Shown: positions 46,554 to 58,202 of the stretch, one piece after another
Layout of the letters: the number at the start of each line of letters is the position of its first letter
Position numbering within the stretch: the stretch's first letter is position 1
Assembly: GCA_944989445.1 (NCBI GenBank)
Contig: CALYLW010000184.1
Coordinates: 559,501-623,500, forward strand
DNA: 64,000 nt
Direction of reading: 5' to 3'
From: Ampullaceana balthica
Lineage: Eukaryota > Mollusca > Gastropoda > Lymnaeidae
The notes under the pieces: model-generated
What the model was told of the DNA's origin: nothing
The model's database searches: none
The model's input: only the letters and a program-made list of their open reading frames with translations
Translations under genes and position numbers: made by a program

Positions 46554-46943
46554 ATGAAGCCTTGTGGCCAAACCCAGGCTATACTGGAAGCCTCAAAGCC
46601 GAAGACCCTCCTTTCTAAGGAAACAAATATAGGCACGTGGAATGTCAGAACCATGTATGAAGCAGGGAAAGCAGCGCAGGTGGCAGCAGAAATGAGATCC
46701 TACAAACTTACACTGCTTGGTATCTGCGAAACAAGATGGATACAAGCTGGGCAAATAACTTTGGCCTCTGGAGAAATGCTAATGTACTCGGGGCATGAGG
46801 AGGAAGATGCTCCGCACACGCAAGGAGTCGCTTTGATGCTGTCAAGGAAGGCACAGGAAGCATTGATTGGATGGGAAGCACATGGACCAAGGATAATAAC
46901 AGCAACCTTCCGAACCAAGAAAAAGAAAATAAAGATGAACTAA
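46554..46943 (+). pseudogene. LINE endonuclease, first segment
   Basis: Begins MKPCGQTQAILE and contains IGTWNVRTMYEAGK and LGICETRW, the first two APE motifs. The frame is lost near 46940 after KKKIKM by a one-base shift, and coding resumes in the overlapping frame below. Confidence 0.8.
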
Positions 46944-48037
46944 TACAGTGCTATGCACCCACCAACGACAGCAAAGAAGAAGAGAAAGAAACATTCTACA
47001 ATAGACTACAAGCACTAATAGAAAAATTCCCAAATAGAGACCTGAACATCCTAATGGGAGACCTTAATGCCAAAATTGGAAAAGACAACAGTGGGTATGA
47101 GGAAACCATGGGACGCCACGGTATAGGAGAGAGAAATGAGAACGGAGAAAGACTAGCGGACTTCTGCGCAACAAACGAGCTTGTTATTGGTGGAAGCGAA
47201 TTTCAACATAAAAACATTCACAAGATAACATGGGTATCCCCAGACAACAAAACGCAAAACCAAATAGACCACATATGCATTAGCAAAAAATTTAGAAAGT
47301 CTCTACAAGATGTACGAGCAAAAAGAGGAGCAGATGTAGCATCCGATCACCATCTGGTCTGTGCAAGACTTAAATTAAAGCTAAAGAAAGACTGGGAACA
47401 GCCAACTGCGAAGCGAACCAAATTCAATGTAGCACTTCTGGCAAATGATCAGAAAAGGGAAGAATTTAGTGCCACCTTGAGGAATAAGTTCCAAGTGCTA
47501 GAAGATCAAACAGAAGACCAAACAGAAGATGACCAAGTAGAACATATGTGGCAAAGTATAAAGACGTCTGTAACATCCACCTGCCTAGAAGTCTTAGGAT
47601 CAGTGAAACAGAAACAAAAAGACTGGCTCTCAATAAACACACTGCAAAAAATAAAAGAGAGAAAAGAAATGAAAAATATAGTTAACAGCAGCCGCACCAG
47701 GGCTGAGAAAACGAAAGCGCAAGAGAGATATAAAGAAGTAAACCAAAAGGTAAAAAACAGCATTAAAAAAGATAAAAATGCCCACATAGATGGCCTAGCA
47801 TCCAAAGCAGAAGAAGCAGCCAGGAAGGGCAACTTGAAAGAGCTCTACGACATAACAAGAAAACTGTCAGGGAGATACAAAAGGCCGGAGAGACCTGTCA
47901 AAGATAGAGAAGGGAGATCTATAACAGAAAAGAAAGAGCAACAAAAAAGATGGATGGAATACTTTAAGGAACTATTAAACAGGCCCCCACCCACAGACAC
48001 GCCAGACATAAACCAGCAAATGAAGACCTACAAATAG
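46871..48037 (+). pseudogene. LINE endonuclease, second segment and linker
   Basis: In register from about 46938. It carries LIQCYAPTND, ILMGDLNAKIG, and the catalytic SDHHLVCAR, then a long charged linker and the [10 protein letters not shown] block that precedes the reverse transcriptase. A second one-base shift near 48020-48030 moves coding into the next frame ([15 protein letters not shown]). Confidence 0.8.
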
Positions 48038-48129
48038 AAGAAGGCGCACCAAATAAGGAAGAAATAGCCCTGGCCATCAAGCAGCTCAAACTAGGGAAAT
48101 CACCGGGACCGGACAACATCACAGCAGAG

Positions 48130-49566
48130 ATGATGAGAGCGGACATAAACACAATAGTCAACATGCTGCACCCTCTGTTTGAGAAGATATGGGAAGAAGA
48201 GAGAGTCCCAAAAGATTGGAAAGAAGGATACCTCATCAAGATCCCAAAGAAAGGGGATCTCAGCAACTGTGCAAATTACAGAGGAATTACACTGCTATCT
48301 GTACCAGGAAAGGTTTTTAACAGAATTATTTTGAACAGAATGAAAGACAAGGTCGACATGCAGCTACGAGATCAACAGGCCGGCTTCCGCCAAAACAGAT
48401 CCTGCACAGATCAAATAGCAACACTGAGAATCATCGTAGAACAGTCCATCGAATGGAACTCCTCTCTATATATAAATTTTATAGACTATGAAAAGGCCTT
48501 TGATAGCCTGGACAGACAAACCTTGTGGAAACTTCTCCGACACTATGGAGTACCAGGGAAACTAGTGAGGATCATTCAGAGCTCTTATGAAGAAATGACA
48601 TGCAGGGTGGTCCACGAAGGTAGACTCACAGAATCCTTTACAGTCGAAACAGGAGTCAGACAAGGATGCCTCTTGTCCCCTTTACTATTCATCCTTGCCA
48701 TTGACTGGATAATGGAAAAATCCACAGACAAAAAGAGGAATGGGATACAGTGGACACTCTGGGAACAATTGAATGATTTAGACTTCGCGGACGACATTGC
48801 ACTTCTGTCCCACAACCAGCAACAAATGCAGGAAAAGACAAAAGACGTAGCCACCTTTTCGGCACAGCTTGGCCTCAACATAAATAAAAGTAAAACAAAA
48901 ATCATGAAGATAAACCCATCCAACCATGAGCATGTCCATCTGGCAGGAAAGGCACTGGAAGAAGTGGAGTCCTTCACATACCTAGGCAGCACCATAGACA
49001 TAAATGGCGGATCCGATGCAGATGTAAGGGCTAGGATTGGAAAAGCTAGATCAGCATTTGTATTATTAAAGAAAATATGGGAGTCGAAGGAGTTGAAACT
49101 GCAGACCAAAGTCAAAATCTTTAATACAAATGTCAAAACAGTCCTCCTATATGGTGCAGAAACTTGGAAAACAACAGCGAGCCTTACGCAGAAAGTGCAG
49201 ACATTCATAAACACATGCCTTCGAAAGATCCTGAAAATCAAATGGCCAAATACTATAAATAACAAAGAGTTACTAGAAAGGACACACCAGGTGCCTATTG
49301 ATGAAGACATCATAAAAAAGAGGTGGAGATGGATAGGACATACGCTCCGAAAACCCCCAGGTAGCACCACCAGACAATGCCTAACATGGAACCCACAGGG
49401 AAAGAGAAAGAGAGGAAGGCCAAAAAATACATGGAGACGCGAGCTAGAGGCTGACATGCAAAATATGGGATACACCTGGAAGCAATTGGAGAGGAAAGCA
49501 CAGGACCGGGAGGAGTGGAAAGTTCTTGTAGACGGCCAATGCCCCAGACGGGGTAGAAAGGCATAA
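48130..49566 (+). CDS. LINE reverse transcriptase
   Basis: The frame is really open from about 48020. Motifs: KSPGPDN (before the track start), [51 protein letters not shown] with the catalytic FADD, and FTYLGSTI. The C-terminal region has [13 protein letters not shown] and [17 protein letters not shown], probably nucleic-acid binding. It ends at 49566. The 5'-truncated fragment at 11108-11660 belongs to a related family. Confidence 0.9.
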   Translation: MMRADINTIVNMLHPLFEKIWEEERVPKDWKEGYLIKIPKKGDLSNCANYRGITLLSVPGKVFNRIILNRMKDKVDMQLRDQQAGFRQNRSCTDQIATLRIIVEQSIEWNSSLYINFIDYEKAFDSLDRQTLWKLLRHYGVPGKLVRIIQSSYEEMTCRVVHEGRLTESFTVETGVRQGCLLSPLLFILAIDWIMEKSTDKKRNGIQWTLWEQLNDLDFADDIALLSHNQQQMQEKTKDVATFSAQLGLNINKSKTKIMKINPSNHEHVHLAGKALEEVESFTYLGSTIDINGGSDADVRARIGKARSAFVLLKKIWESKELKLQTKVKIFNTNVKTVLLYGAETWKTTASLTQKVQTFINTCLRKILKIKWPNTINNKELLERTHQVPIDEDIIKKRWRWIGHTLRKPPGSTTRQCLTWNPQGKRKRGRPKNTWRRELEADMQNMGYTWKQLERKAQDREEWKVLVDGQCPRRGRKA

Positions 49567-49984
49567 TCAATACAAGGATAAGTTACTCATACAAGGATAA
49601 GTTATTGGGCTTTTGACCAAAAAATAAGCCTATTATAAAATACTTTGTGTACATTTAAGAAAGTTTAATATTACGTATTTATCATACAAGGACAAGTTAG
49701 TTGAGCTTTTGAAAAAGGTGGGCGCCGTAGGCGCCCTTAAAAAATGGGGGCGCCATGGCACCGCAGCACAAACTAGTCATATACATATTTACGCTCAATT
49801 ATCGCTGACTGTGGCCTATCGCTAAATCATAATCCTTTTGGTTTCCAGATTAACATTAACCAAACAACGCACGAACCTATGACATCAGCATTTGTGTTGT
49901 AAACAGTGCTGACTGATTCAAAGAGTTATTTTTTTTGGTGCAGTAATTTGGTGCGCTGCTTTCTAAAATTATGGAACAACACGC

Positions 49985-51345
49985 CCCTGGTTGTTGGATG
50001 GCATTATGGAACACTATGTCACTGATTGTGGGATAGTGCTATGGAACACTACGTCACTGATTGTGGGATAGTGCTATGGAACACTGCGTCACTGATTGTG
50101 GGATAGTGCTATGGAACACTGCGTCACTGATTGTGTGATAGTGCTATGGAACACCACGGCACTGATTGTGGGATAGTGCTATGGAACACTGCGGCACTGA
50201 TTGTGTGATAGTGCTATGGAACACTACGGCACTGATTGTGGGATAGTGCTATGGAACACTACGGCACTGATTGTGGGATAGTGCTATGGAACACTACGGC
50301 ACTGATTGTGGGATAGTGCTATGGAACACTGCGTCACTGATTGTGTGATAGTGCTATGGAACACCACGGCACTGATTGTGGGATAGTGCTATGGAACACT
50401 GCGGCACTGATTGTGTGATAGTGCTATGGAACACTACGGCACTGATTGTGGGATAGTGCTATGGAACACTACGGCACTGATTGTGGGATAGTGCTATGGA
50501 ACACTACGGCACTGATTGTGGGATAGTGCTATGGAACACTGCGGCACTGATTGTGGGATAGTGCTATGGAACACTACGGCACTGATTGTGTGATAGTGCT
50601 ATGGAACACCATGGCACTGATTGTGGGATAGTGCTATGGAACACTGCGGCACTGATTGTGTGATAGTGCTATGGAACACTACGGCACTGATTGTGGGATA
50701 GTGCTATGGAACACTACGGCACTGATTGTGGGATAGTGCTATGGAACACTACGGCACTGATTGTGGGATAGTGCTATGGAACACTGCGTCACTGATTGTG
50801 TGATAGTGCTATGGAACACCACGGCACTGATTGTGGGATAGTGCTATGGAACACTGCGGCACTGATTGTGTGATAGTGCTATGGAACACTACGGCACTGA
50901 TTGTGGGATAGTGCTATGGAACACTACGGCACTGATTGTGGGATAGTGCTATGGAACACTACGGCACTGATTGTGGGATAGTGCTATGGAACACTGCGGC
51001 ACTGATTGTGTGATAGTGCTATGGAACACTACGGCACTGATTGTGTGATAGTGCTATGGAACACTACGGCACTGATTGTGGGATAGTGCTATGGAACACT
51101 ACGGCACTGATTGTGGGATAGTGCTATGGAACACTGCGGCACTGATTGTGGGATAGTGCTATGGAACACTACGGCACTGATTGTGGGATAGTGCTATGGA
51201 ACACTACGGCACTGATTGTGGGATAGTGCTATGGAACACTACGGCACTGATTGTGGGATAGTGCTATGGAACACTACGGCACTGATTGTGGGATAGTGCT
51301 ATGGAACACTACGGCACTGATTGTAGGATAGTGCTATGGAACACC
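49985..51345. repeat. 35-bp minisatellite, about 39 copies
   Basis: The unit is ACTGATTGTGGGATAGTGCT followed by ATGGAACACTACGGC. The variant ending ACCAYGGC recurs at 50160, 50370, 50615 and 50825, that is every 6 or 7 units, showing a higher-order repeat of 210-245 bp. Non-coding. Confidence 0.95.
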
Positions 51346-52039
51346 ACGAGAACAAATGTGAAAAAACACGTGGACTACATAACTGAATGAACTCAACTTG
51401 ATTGTTTATTGAACTTGCTCTTCAGCAGCGATTCTCAACCTGTGGGTCACGACCCCAAAGGGAGTCTTTTAGCTGATATCTTAGAAACAAAAAAATTGGC
51501 TTAATCTCAAATTCAGGGAAAGGAGACACATTTTTATTGAATTTCACAATCGTGTCCGGGCTTTTGTTATCCAAGCCGCTAAACTGGCGAAGAAAAGTAA
51601 ATATGGGAAACATCGCCATCTTTGAAAAACTCTCCAGTCTGGTAGATGAATGTGAAATCTTAAGGGGGGAGATTACTGGGCATCTTGAATCCCTTGAAAA
51701 CTAACTGCAGCACTGCAGCATTACTTCCCTTAGGGGCCGTCCATAAAGTACGTCCATGGGCGTCGCTAGGAATTTTTCCAGGGGGGGGGGCAAAAAAACA
51801 CCCACTTTTTTATTTTAACTGACAATGCCATACAGGTACAATTTTCAATTAAATTCAAGTTCAGTATAAAATAAGGGTCGAAAAAAGCCTTAGAAATTAA
51901 TAAGACTTACAAATTAGTGCTGTAATTGCTAAAATACAACATTTATTAATGCATTTAATAAATTAAAAACTTAAGTTCTCACGAGAAAATTTGAATTTTG
52001 CTGTGAAATAATATACGTGTACAAGCTGCAGGATTACCA

Positions 52040-53990
52040 AGGATGGATATCAGAAATTTTTTTACAGGCTAAAAAAAAAGTCGAAAAGTAGACCTATCGC
52101 GGGATTCCGAAACGCCGTTATTAGAAGATTTTGGGGCGTCTGCAGCATCTGACTTATCATTGGCATTGAGGACAACAGAACACGTTCAACAGCCAGACAC
52201 AACCGAAGCAACTGTTCCTAATTTGATTGTCGCTGACACTTATTCATTTCCTAAATTGGATATTGGAAGGTATGTCTGGACATACGACCTTTCAAATAAG
52301 TTGAAATTGCAGCTGATTCGTGATTGTTGGACCCTTGATAAAAATTATGATTTTAGAGCTGGCAGTTAGGGAAACAGAGTTTTTAGTTTTTAGATATGCA
52401 TGGTTATCAGACTATTCACCGTGGCTTGTATACTCGCAAATGTTAATAGGTGCCTTTTGCAAATATTGCGTGTTGTTTCTGCAAAAAGTAATTCTATGAG
52501 TTCAGTGGGTATTTGTCATCAAACCATGTACAAAATATAAAGATTTCAACGAAGATGCACGTAGCAACCTGCAAAGCACATTATGGCACAAAGGCTCTCA
52601 TGAAGATGCAAGCAATTGTATTTGCTTTATTGGAAGCCAAAGCAGTTTCTATAGATGAGCAGTTGGACTTATCATTTAGAAGACAAATTCAAGAAAATCG
52701 CAACCAACTGGGTCCCATCATTTCTACAATCCTATTTTTCTGCATGCATGTTTTAGCACTTCGTGAAACAGAATCAAATTCTGGTAATTTGTATGAACTG
52801 TTAGAGTTTCGTGTTGAATCTGGAGATGAAGTTCTTGGTAATCTTTTGTTAATTGGTTCTTGTAGTGCTGAGTATGGTTCATCGACTAAACGCCCCGGAC
52901 AAAACGGCCCCGACAATTGGGCTCCGACATAACGGCCCCGACAAAACGGCCCTGGACTAATAGATGGACAAATAGTAAAATTTACAATCAAATATATTTG
53001 TATTTTTACTCACCTATTCAGTGTCAGGCTTAGCTAACAATATAAACAATAATAATAACACCACAAAAGTGAATTTAATAGCCATTACGCGAAATGGTAC
53101 CAATAACGGTTGTTTGTTGACAAGAAACAATATAATAACGTCACAAGAAATAATTTTACAATTTTACCACTTTTTTAAGGGTGAAAAAATTGACGAAAGC
53201 TTAAAATGCAAACAAAATTAATTTTTTTGTTAAAAAATGTTTACAATTTATCTGGGGCCGTTTTGACCGGGGCCGTTATGTCGGGGCCATTTTATCTGGG
53301 GTCGTTTGACGGGTAACCGCGGAGTGTATCTCGGCAACTACGCAAAACACTAAAATCGAAATTTGTGGGTCTCTCTTGCATGAAGACATTGTTCGTGAAG
53401 CAAATAATTCAGTTGCATTTTCTATACTTGCCGACGAGACAAATGACATTTCGGGAGGCATTGAGCAGATGTCACTTTGTGTTAGTTTTGTAAAATTAAG
53501 AACAAAATGGGAAAATGATGGTCACAGAAGAATTCCTGGGATATATTACAATTGTCAATAGAACAGCTGAAGGTTTAGCCAACACCATCATTACTAATTC
53601 ATTAGAATTTTGATTAAATATGACAATGCTTGTTGGTCAAGTATACTACGAATGTTCTACAATGGCAGGTAAAGAAGGAGGAGTCCAAGCAATAATTTGA
53701 AAAAAATACCCAAAACAGCATTTTTACATTGTAGTTCACATAAACTAAATCTTGTTGTGAAAGATTTAAATAATGTGAATGTTGTACGAAACACAATAGA
53801 AACAATTAAGTCAATTATAGTGTTTTTCCGAGAAAGTAATCAGCAAAGAACACTTATTCTAAATGTCCCTTTGCTATGTGAAACTAGATGGACACAAATA
53901 TAAAAGCTTGCGGATTTTTGCTGAAAATGTTACAGAAATTGTTAAACAACTGGAATATTTAGAACAATCAGTAATGTAATCAGTTATACT
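52040..53990 (+). pseudogene. Degenerate hAT transposase (TTF zinc finger/DUF4371 type)
   Basis: In order across frames: MDIRNFF (52042), SFPKLDIGRYVWTYD (52245-52290), GAFCKYCVLF (zinc-finger start, about 52452-52480), TLWHKGSHEDA (about 52581-52615), then EDIVREANNSVAF and ADETNDISGGIEQMSLCVSF (53379-53490), which contains the first catalytic Asp region of this family. Next FLHCSSHKLNLVVKDL (53718-53770) and LCETRW (about 53874-53892). The C-terminal dimerisation domain is missing. Stops throughout. An unrelated insertion lies at 52876-53318. Confidence 0.75.
52876..53318. mobile_element. GGTTCAYCGAC-ended MITE (copy 1), innermost layer
   Basis: Left end GGTTCATCGAC and right end complement GGTTACCCGTC are inverted. 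Inward, both sides carry tandem CGGCCCCGACAAAACGGCCC-like modules. Flanks GCTGAGTAT and GCGGAGTGT agree at 7 of 9 positions. It interrupts the hAT transposase between SAEY-type text and the next block. The copy at 61852-62225 shares over 80 bases of its left end almost exactly. Confidence 0.8.
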
Positions 53991-54779
53991 TGCAGATATA
54001 ATTCTTTTTTATGTTTGATAAATGTAAACTGTCTTCCATGTAATAAACTTTAAGGAAATTTAGTTCAGTTTTATTGTAACAACTTTATGACATTTTTATG
54101 AATTTTTTTTCTCAAATGTAGGGGGGGGGGCAAATGCCCCCCTTGCCCCCCTTCCCTACGCCCATGAGTACGTCACGCTATTGTTGACAATTTTTGACCC
54201 CCCCCCTCCCCCATTGTCACAAACTGTCACAACTCTCGGGACCCCCCCCCCTAAAGTACGTCACACTTTCCAAAATATTTTTAATTAAAACCTAATTAAA
54301 ATATTTAATTTAATACTTAAAATACACTTCACTATTATATTGTATTAAAATATAAAATTTCCACTTAAAAGTAGGGATGTACCGAATTCAAAATTTTGAA
54401 ATCCGGCTTGAGCTGAAGTGGGCCGGATTTATGAAATAAAATCCGGCTGCAGCCGGAATCAGATTTGTTAAAATGGCTGGATTCCGGATTTTCCGGGGCC
54501 ATTATGATTATGAATATATATATATATAAATTAGGGATCTACCGGCCAGCCGGATTTATGAAGTGAAATCCGACCGGATTCGAAGCCGGAGCCGGATTTT
54601 TAAAATTACATAATAAAAAGGAAACAAAACAATTTGACTATAAAAAAAGACTAGATTGACAAATTATGTGACCAACTCTTGTGCTAGATTTGATCTGTTT
54701 ATAATGGTCCTATGAATTATATTTCATTCAAAAATATTCACTGGACATCATCTGTGTTCATCCATAGTTACGACTGACA

Positions 54780-55449
54780 TCAATCTTTCACAATCATCGT
54801 TTCCTGGAAGGATAATTGCAGACAGATCAACTCGTCCTCATCTAGCCACTCAAAAGCCTCTGTATGTGCATTTTCTCCTCTGGCAATAACTGCCATGGGT
54901 TCTCTTTGACTTCTAGAAGTGATTCTCAAAGAACGGCTGCGTTTTATCTGAGTTGATTCTTGAACAGTTTGGGTGGGCACATCCTTCTGAGCCCGAGCTC
55001 TGTGTTGACCTGTATGTTTCTTCAACATTGTTTTTGAGGCAAAATATGAGTGACATACTTTGCAAAGTCGATCAAATAAGCTGTTAATCATATGGTTGTA
55101 CTTTGAAAGCTCCTGTTGATCTTGGCACAATTTCATAAAATTTTAGAGTTTGTGCTACAAGCAAGGAAGGAAATTTATGAGAATCTGCATCTGCTATTTC
55201 TTAAGCTTTGATTCCATCATTTGTTTGGTTGATTGGGATTGGAGGAGGGAAGAATCTTTAGGGTAAAACGTTAAAATATGAGCTTCGTGCTTTGTCGCAA
55301 CATTTCATGTCCTGATATTTAATAACAATTTGAGTGAAATATGGGCTGGTGCGAATGTGATTGTCAAACCATTCCTGATCGTTCGATATCAGTCCTGCTG
55401 TATCCGATTCAGATTTATGAACAACACATTTAGGAGATACACATTTCAA
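54780..55449 (-). pseudogene. C2H2-finger protein relic inside the GGGGCCGTCC element
   Basis: Minus-strand text from 55449 to 54780 reads as one damaged protein. Segments: CVVHKSESDTAGLISNDQEW and HIRTSPYFTQIVIKYQDMKC, then two in-frame stops around RFFPPPIPINQTNDGIKA, then FPSLLVAQTLKF, a one-base shift, and a C2H2 zinc finger CKVCHSYFASKTMLKKHTGQH-type (20-residue core shown as CKVCHSYFASKTMLKKHTGQ). A basic and then acidic tail ends at 54780. I do not recognise the family; it may be an accessory or transposase-associated protein of this element. Confidence 0.5.
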
Positions 55450-56446
55450 TGCTATTTTGACATAAAACTAATTCTAATGTTTCAAAAAAAAATTGAAATT
55501 TATTTTTAAAGCTACTTAAATTCTACTAAAAAAATATAAATAAATTAGAAAAAAAAACTAAAAATAATAAATAATGTGTGACATCACACATGGCCTGAGA
55601 CCCTCCTCCCCCCTGTCACAAAGTGTCACACTTTCTTAGACCCCCTCCCCCCTTGGAGCGTGACGTACTTTAAGGACGGCCCCTTAGCTGACGTACTGCA
55701 GCATTACTTCCCTTAGCTGACGTACTGCAGTATTACTTCCCTGAGCTGAAAGAAGAAGAGACTACATTGACAAGAAATCCGTTCTCTGCTTTTCTTGGTG
55801 TAGCCAGCATTCCTGATGATTTAAAAGATAAATTCTGGATTAGCGGAATGACTCCTCGGCACATTACTTGTTTAATGAAAAGTTGCTCACTCAATTTTGG
55901 TGAAGTGTGCATCGTTCATACCCAAATGTGGCGATGCTTGCCTTTCGAGTTTTAGTTCCAATTGTGTCTACATATATCTGTGAGGGTGGATTTTCAACTC
56001 TTTTTCATTTAAAAACAAAAGTTAGAAATAAATGAAATGTTGAGAGTGACATGAGGTTGGCTTTAACAAAAACTCACCCGTGAATTCGGAAGCTGGTTGA
56101 TGACATGCAATTTCCACCATCACATTAAACTAATTATTAAACGTAATTTAAAATATAATAATAATATTAATATATATTTTTTAAAAAAATTCTTAAAAAC
56201 ATTATTGAAAACGCCTTATTTAAATTTCATGGTGGTCGTAGGTCACATGGGTTTGAAAAAAGAGATCGCCACCCAAAAAAGGTTGGTAACTACTGGTCTA
56301 CAGCCATTCACGCCCCAGGAGAGTTGTTTCTGGTCAAGTTATGGCACTATGATACATTACATTTCTAGGACAATGATGCAACATATCCGAATGGCGAACA
56401 GCAAACGTAGAAGTTTGGCGACGATGTTTACAATTTCTGGATCCTT

Positions 56447-56622
56447 CCTGATCCTAAAGGAACCCAACCTGCTGACCCTAAAGGAACCCAACCTGCTGAC
56501 CCTAAAGGAACCCAACCTGCTGACCCTAAAGGAACCCAACCTGCTGACCCTAAAGGAACCCAACCTGCTGACCCTAAAGGAACCCAGCCTGCTGACCCTA
56601 AAGGAACCCAACCTGCTACAAT
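56447..56622. repeat. 24-bp minisatellite, seven copies
   Basis: AAAGGAACCCA recurs every 24 bases from 56455 to 56599. The unit has no stops in several frames, producing spurious peptides such as LTLKEPNL. Non-coding. Confidence 0.95.
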
Positions 56623-57057
56623 ACCTGTATAGACTCTGATATAGATAGACGATGTGATCACACACACAAATACACACACGAGCGCACATTCACACAACAG
56701 TTCAGACTTGCAAAACATTTTGATGGAATCATTCTTTTCAAGTTCCTATGTTATTATACACATTTGATTTTTTCTATTTGAGTCCATGAAAACCCTGGTA
56801 TGTGTATGTTTGGGGGGGGGTACTTTTGGTGGTGGTGTTTTTTTTTGCAGGAGGGTGGGGGGGGGGTTAGATGAATATTTGTTCATTGTATCAGTAACAT
56901 CATCTTGACTCCTCAAATATTCAGAAGAAACCAACGTTTTGAAGTCAGCCAGTTTCCTAATTAAACTGTGCATGCTATATCAACAAATGTCCATATTTAG
57001 CTAATATACATAGAGGTCTATGGTATAATGACACCCTTGCACAGTCGAACAGTGCCA
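56623..57057. other. No gene seen
   Basis: Contains a CACA-rich patch near 56660 and G runs near 56811 and 56860. Confidence 0.4.
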
Positions 57058-57722
57058 AGATGGATAGTTGACCAGACGAATAGCCCTATGTTGGATGGTT
57101 GACCAGATGAATAGCCCTATGTAGGATGGTTGACCAGATGAATAGCCCAATTTTGGATGGTTGACTAGATGAATAGCCCAATGTTGGATGGTTGACTAGA
57201 TGAATAGCCCTATGTTGGATGGTTGACTAGATGAATAGCCCAATGTTGGATGGTTGACTAGATGAATAGCCCTATGTTGAATGTTTGACTAGATGAATAG
57301 CCCAATGTTGGATGGTTGACTAGATGAATAGCCCTATGTTGGATGGTTGACTAGATGAATAGCCCTATGTTGGATAGTTGACTAGATGAATAGCCCAATG
57401 TTGGATGGTTGACTAGATGAATAGCCCTATGTTGGATGGTTGACCAGATGAATAGCCCTATGTTGGATGGTTGACCAGATGAATAGCCCAATGTTGGATG
57501 GTTGACCAGACGAATAGCCCAATGTTGGATGGTTGACCAGATGAATAGCCCTATGTTGGATGGTTGACCAGATGAATAGCCCAATGTTGGATGGTTGACC
57601 AGACGAATAGCCCTATGTTGGATGGTTGACCAGATGAATAGCCCTATGTTGGATGGTTGACCAGATGAATAGCCCAATGTTGGATGGTTGACCAGACGAA
57701 TAGCCCTATGTTGGATGGTTGC
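57058..57722. repeat. 31-bp minisatellite, about 21 copies
   Basis: The unit is CCCTATGTTGGATGGTTGAC followed by CAGATGAATAG. Two variants at the fourth base (CCCT/CCCA) and TAGATG/CAGATG alternate along the array. Confidence 0.95.
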
Positions 57723-57899
57723 CATTCATTCGCAAACACTAGGACTACTTTAAGTTTGTAAACAATCCAAAAATTGTACACATTATAAGCAGAGCTAATG
57801 TTATTTTTGTATACAAAAACACTTTACAGAGCAATGTTTGTATTCAGGCAACAATCTATAAAATCATAATTATTATGATAATAGTCGATAAATTACTCA

Positions 57900-58175
57900 T
57901 AAATAAAACTATGTCCTGTACAATACACAGTACAAATAGAACCATGTCCTGTACAATACACAGTACAAATAGAACCATGTCCTGCACAATACACAGTACA
58001 AATAGAACCATGTCCTGTACAATACACAGTACAAATAGAACCATGTCCTGTACAATACACAGTACAAATAGAACCATGTCCTGTACAATACACAGTACAA
58101 ATAGAACCATGTCCTGCACAATACACAGTACAAATAGAACCATGTCCTGTACAATACACAGTACAAATAGAACCA
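57900..58175. repeat. 33-bp minisatellite A, eight copies
   Basis: The unit is AAATAGAACCATGTCCTGTA followed by CAATACACAGTAC. The 33-bp period keeps frames open on both strands, which explains the long open frames here. Confidence 0.95.
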
Positions 58176-58202
58176 TGGTGTACAGAGAACACAACAAACC
58201 TA

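Larger units (their letters stand above)
46391..49572 (+). mobile_element. Second LINE (APE plus reverse transcriptase, no RNase H)
   Basis: Inserted in the same tandem repeat. The sequence ATACAAGGATAA precedes it (46379-46390) and recurs at 49571-49582, giving a 12-bp candidate duplication, though the host repeat itself contains this motif, so length is uncertain. The coding region spans 46554-49566 with two frameshifts. Clade not assigned; it differs from the first LINE in having no RNase H and a basic [15 protein letters not shown] tail. Confidence 0.8.
40690..49970. repeat. Roughly 630-bp tandem repeat, about 2.5 units, split by two LINEs
   Basis: Landmarks recur in order: TTAGCACTGTAAAAATATT, TTCGTATTTATCATACAAGG, GTGGGCGCCGTAGGCGCC, CTAGT then TTTACGCTCAATTATCGC, and GGTGCAGTAATTTGGTGCGC. 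Unit 1 runs from about 40700 to 41325. Unit 2 runs from 41325 to 46312 and contains a LINE. Unit 3 runs from 46312 to 49970 and contains another LINE. After removing the LINEs each unit is about 620-640 bp. GC-rich GGCGCC palindromes in AT-rich DNA end in CTAG|T, resembling a Helitron 3' terminus. Confidence 0.75.
51755..54166 (+). mobile_element. ZMYM1-like hAT transposon, third layer
   Basis: Flanked by exact 8-bp duplications AGTACGTC (51747-51754 and 54167-54174). The ends CATGGGCGT and ACGCCCATG are inverted, followed inward by G runs and AAATGCCC-type text. The plus strand carries a decayed transposase. Confidence 0.9.
51733..55683. mobile_element. GGGGCCGTCC-type element (copy 2), second layer
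   Basis: GGGGCCGTCCATAAAGTACG at 51733 and its inverse ending at 55683 with TTA on each side (51730-51732, 55684-55686). It carries the same TGTCACAAA and C-run inner structure as the copy at 5134. Unlike that MITE it contains a protein-like region (54780-55449). A hAT element interrupts it 22 bases from the left end. Confidence 0.85.
51600..56130 (+). pseudogene. hAT-Charlie transposase remnant (ZBED5/FAM200-like), split
   Basis: Left part 51610-51730 reads IFEKLSSLVDE and ITGHLESLE. The right part starts at 55687 with SYFPELKEEETTLTRNPFSA, then DDLKDKFW, a frameshifted C-terminal dimerisation region equivalent to the YLCESGFS block (about 55965-56010, here ISVRVDFQ), and LVDDMQFPPSH-like text near 56090-56120. 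The order and the block FPEL...NPF match ZBED5/FAM200-type hAT proteins. Stops and shifts show it is dead. Confidence 0.6.
51426..56295 (+). mobile_element. hAT-Charlie-like element, outermost layer of a nest
   Basis: Left end CAGCGATTCTCAACCTGTGG (51426) and the complement of CAGTAGTTACCAACCTTTTT (to 56295) are hAT terminal repeats of the widespread CAGNGNTTCTCAACC type. The flanks CTCTTCAG and GTCTACAG agree at 6 of 8 positions. The transposase remnant is split by a MITE at 51733-55683. Confidence 0.75.

Noticed and set aside
48585..49475. 296-codon minus-strand frame
   Set aside because: Antisense shadow of the second LINE's reverse transcriptase.
49985..51345. CRISPR-like array
   Set aside because: Units abut without unique spacers; the genome is eukaryotic. 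It is a minisatellite, as are the other arrays.
56097..56639. 180-codon frame ending in LTLKEPNL repeats
   Set aside because: It joins hAT 3' sequence to a 24-bp minisatellite and has no domain.
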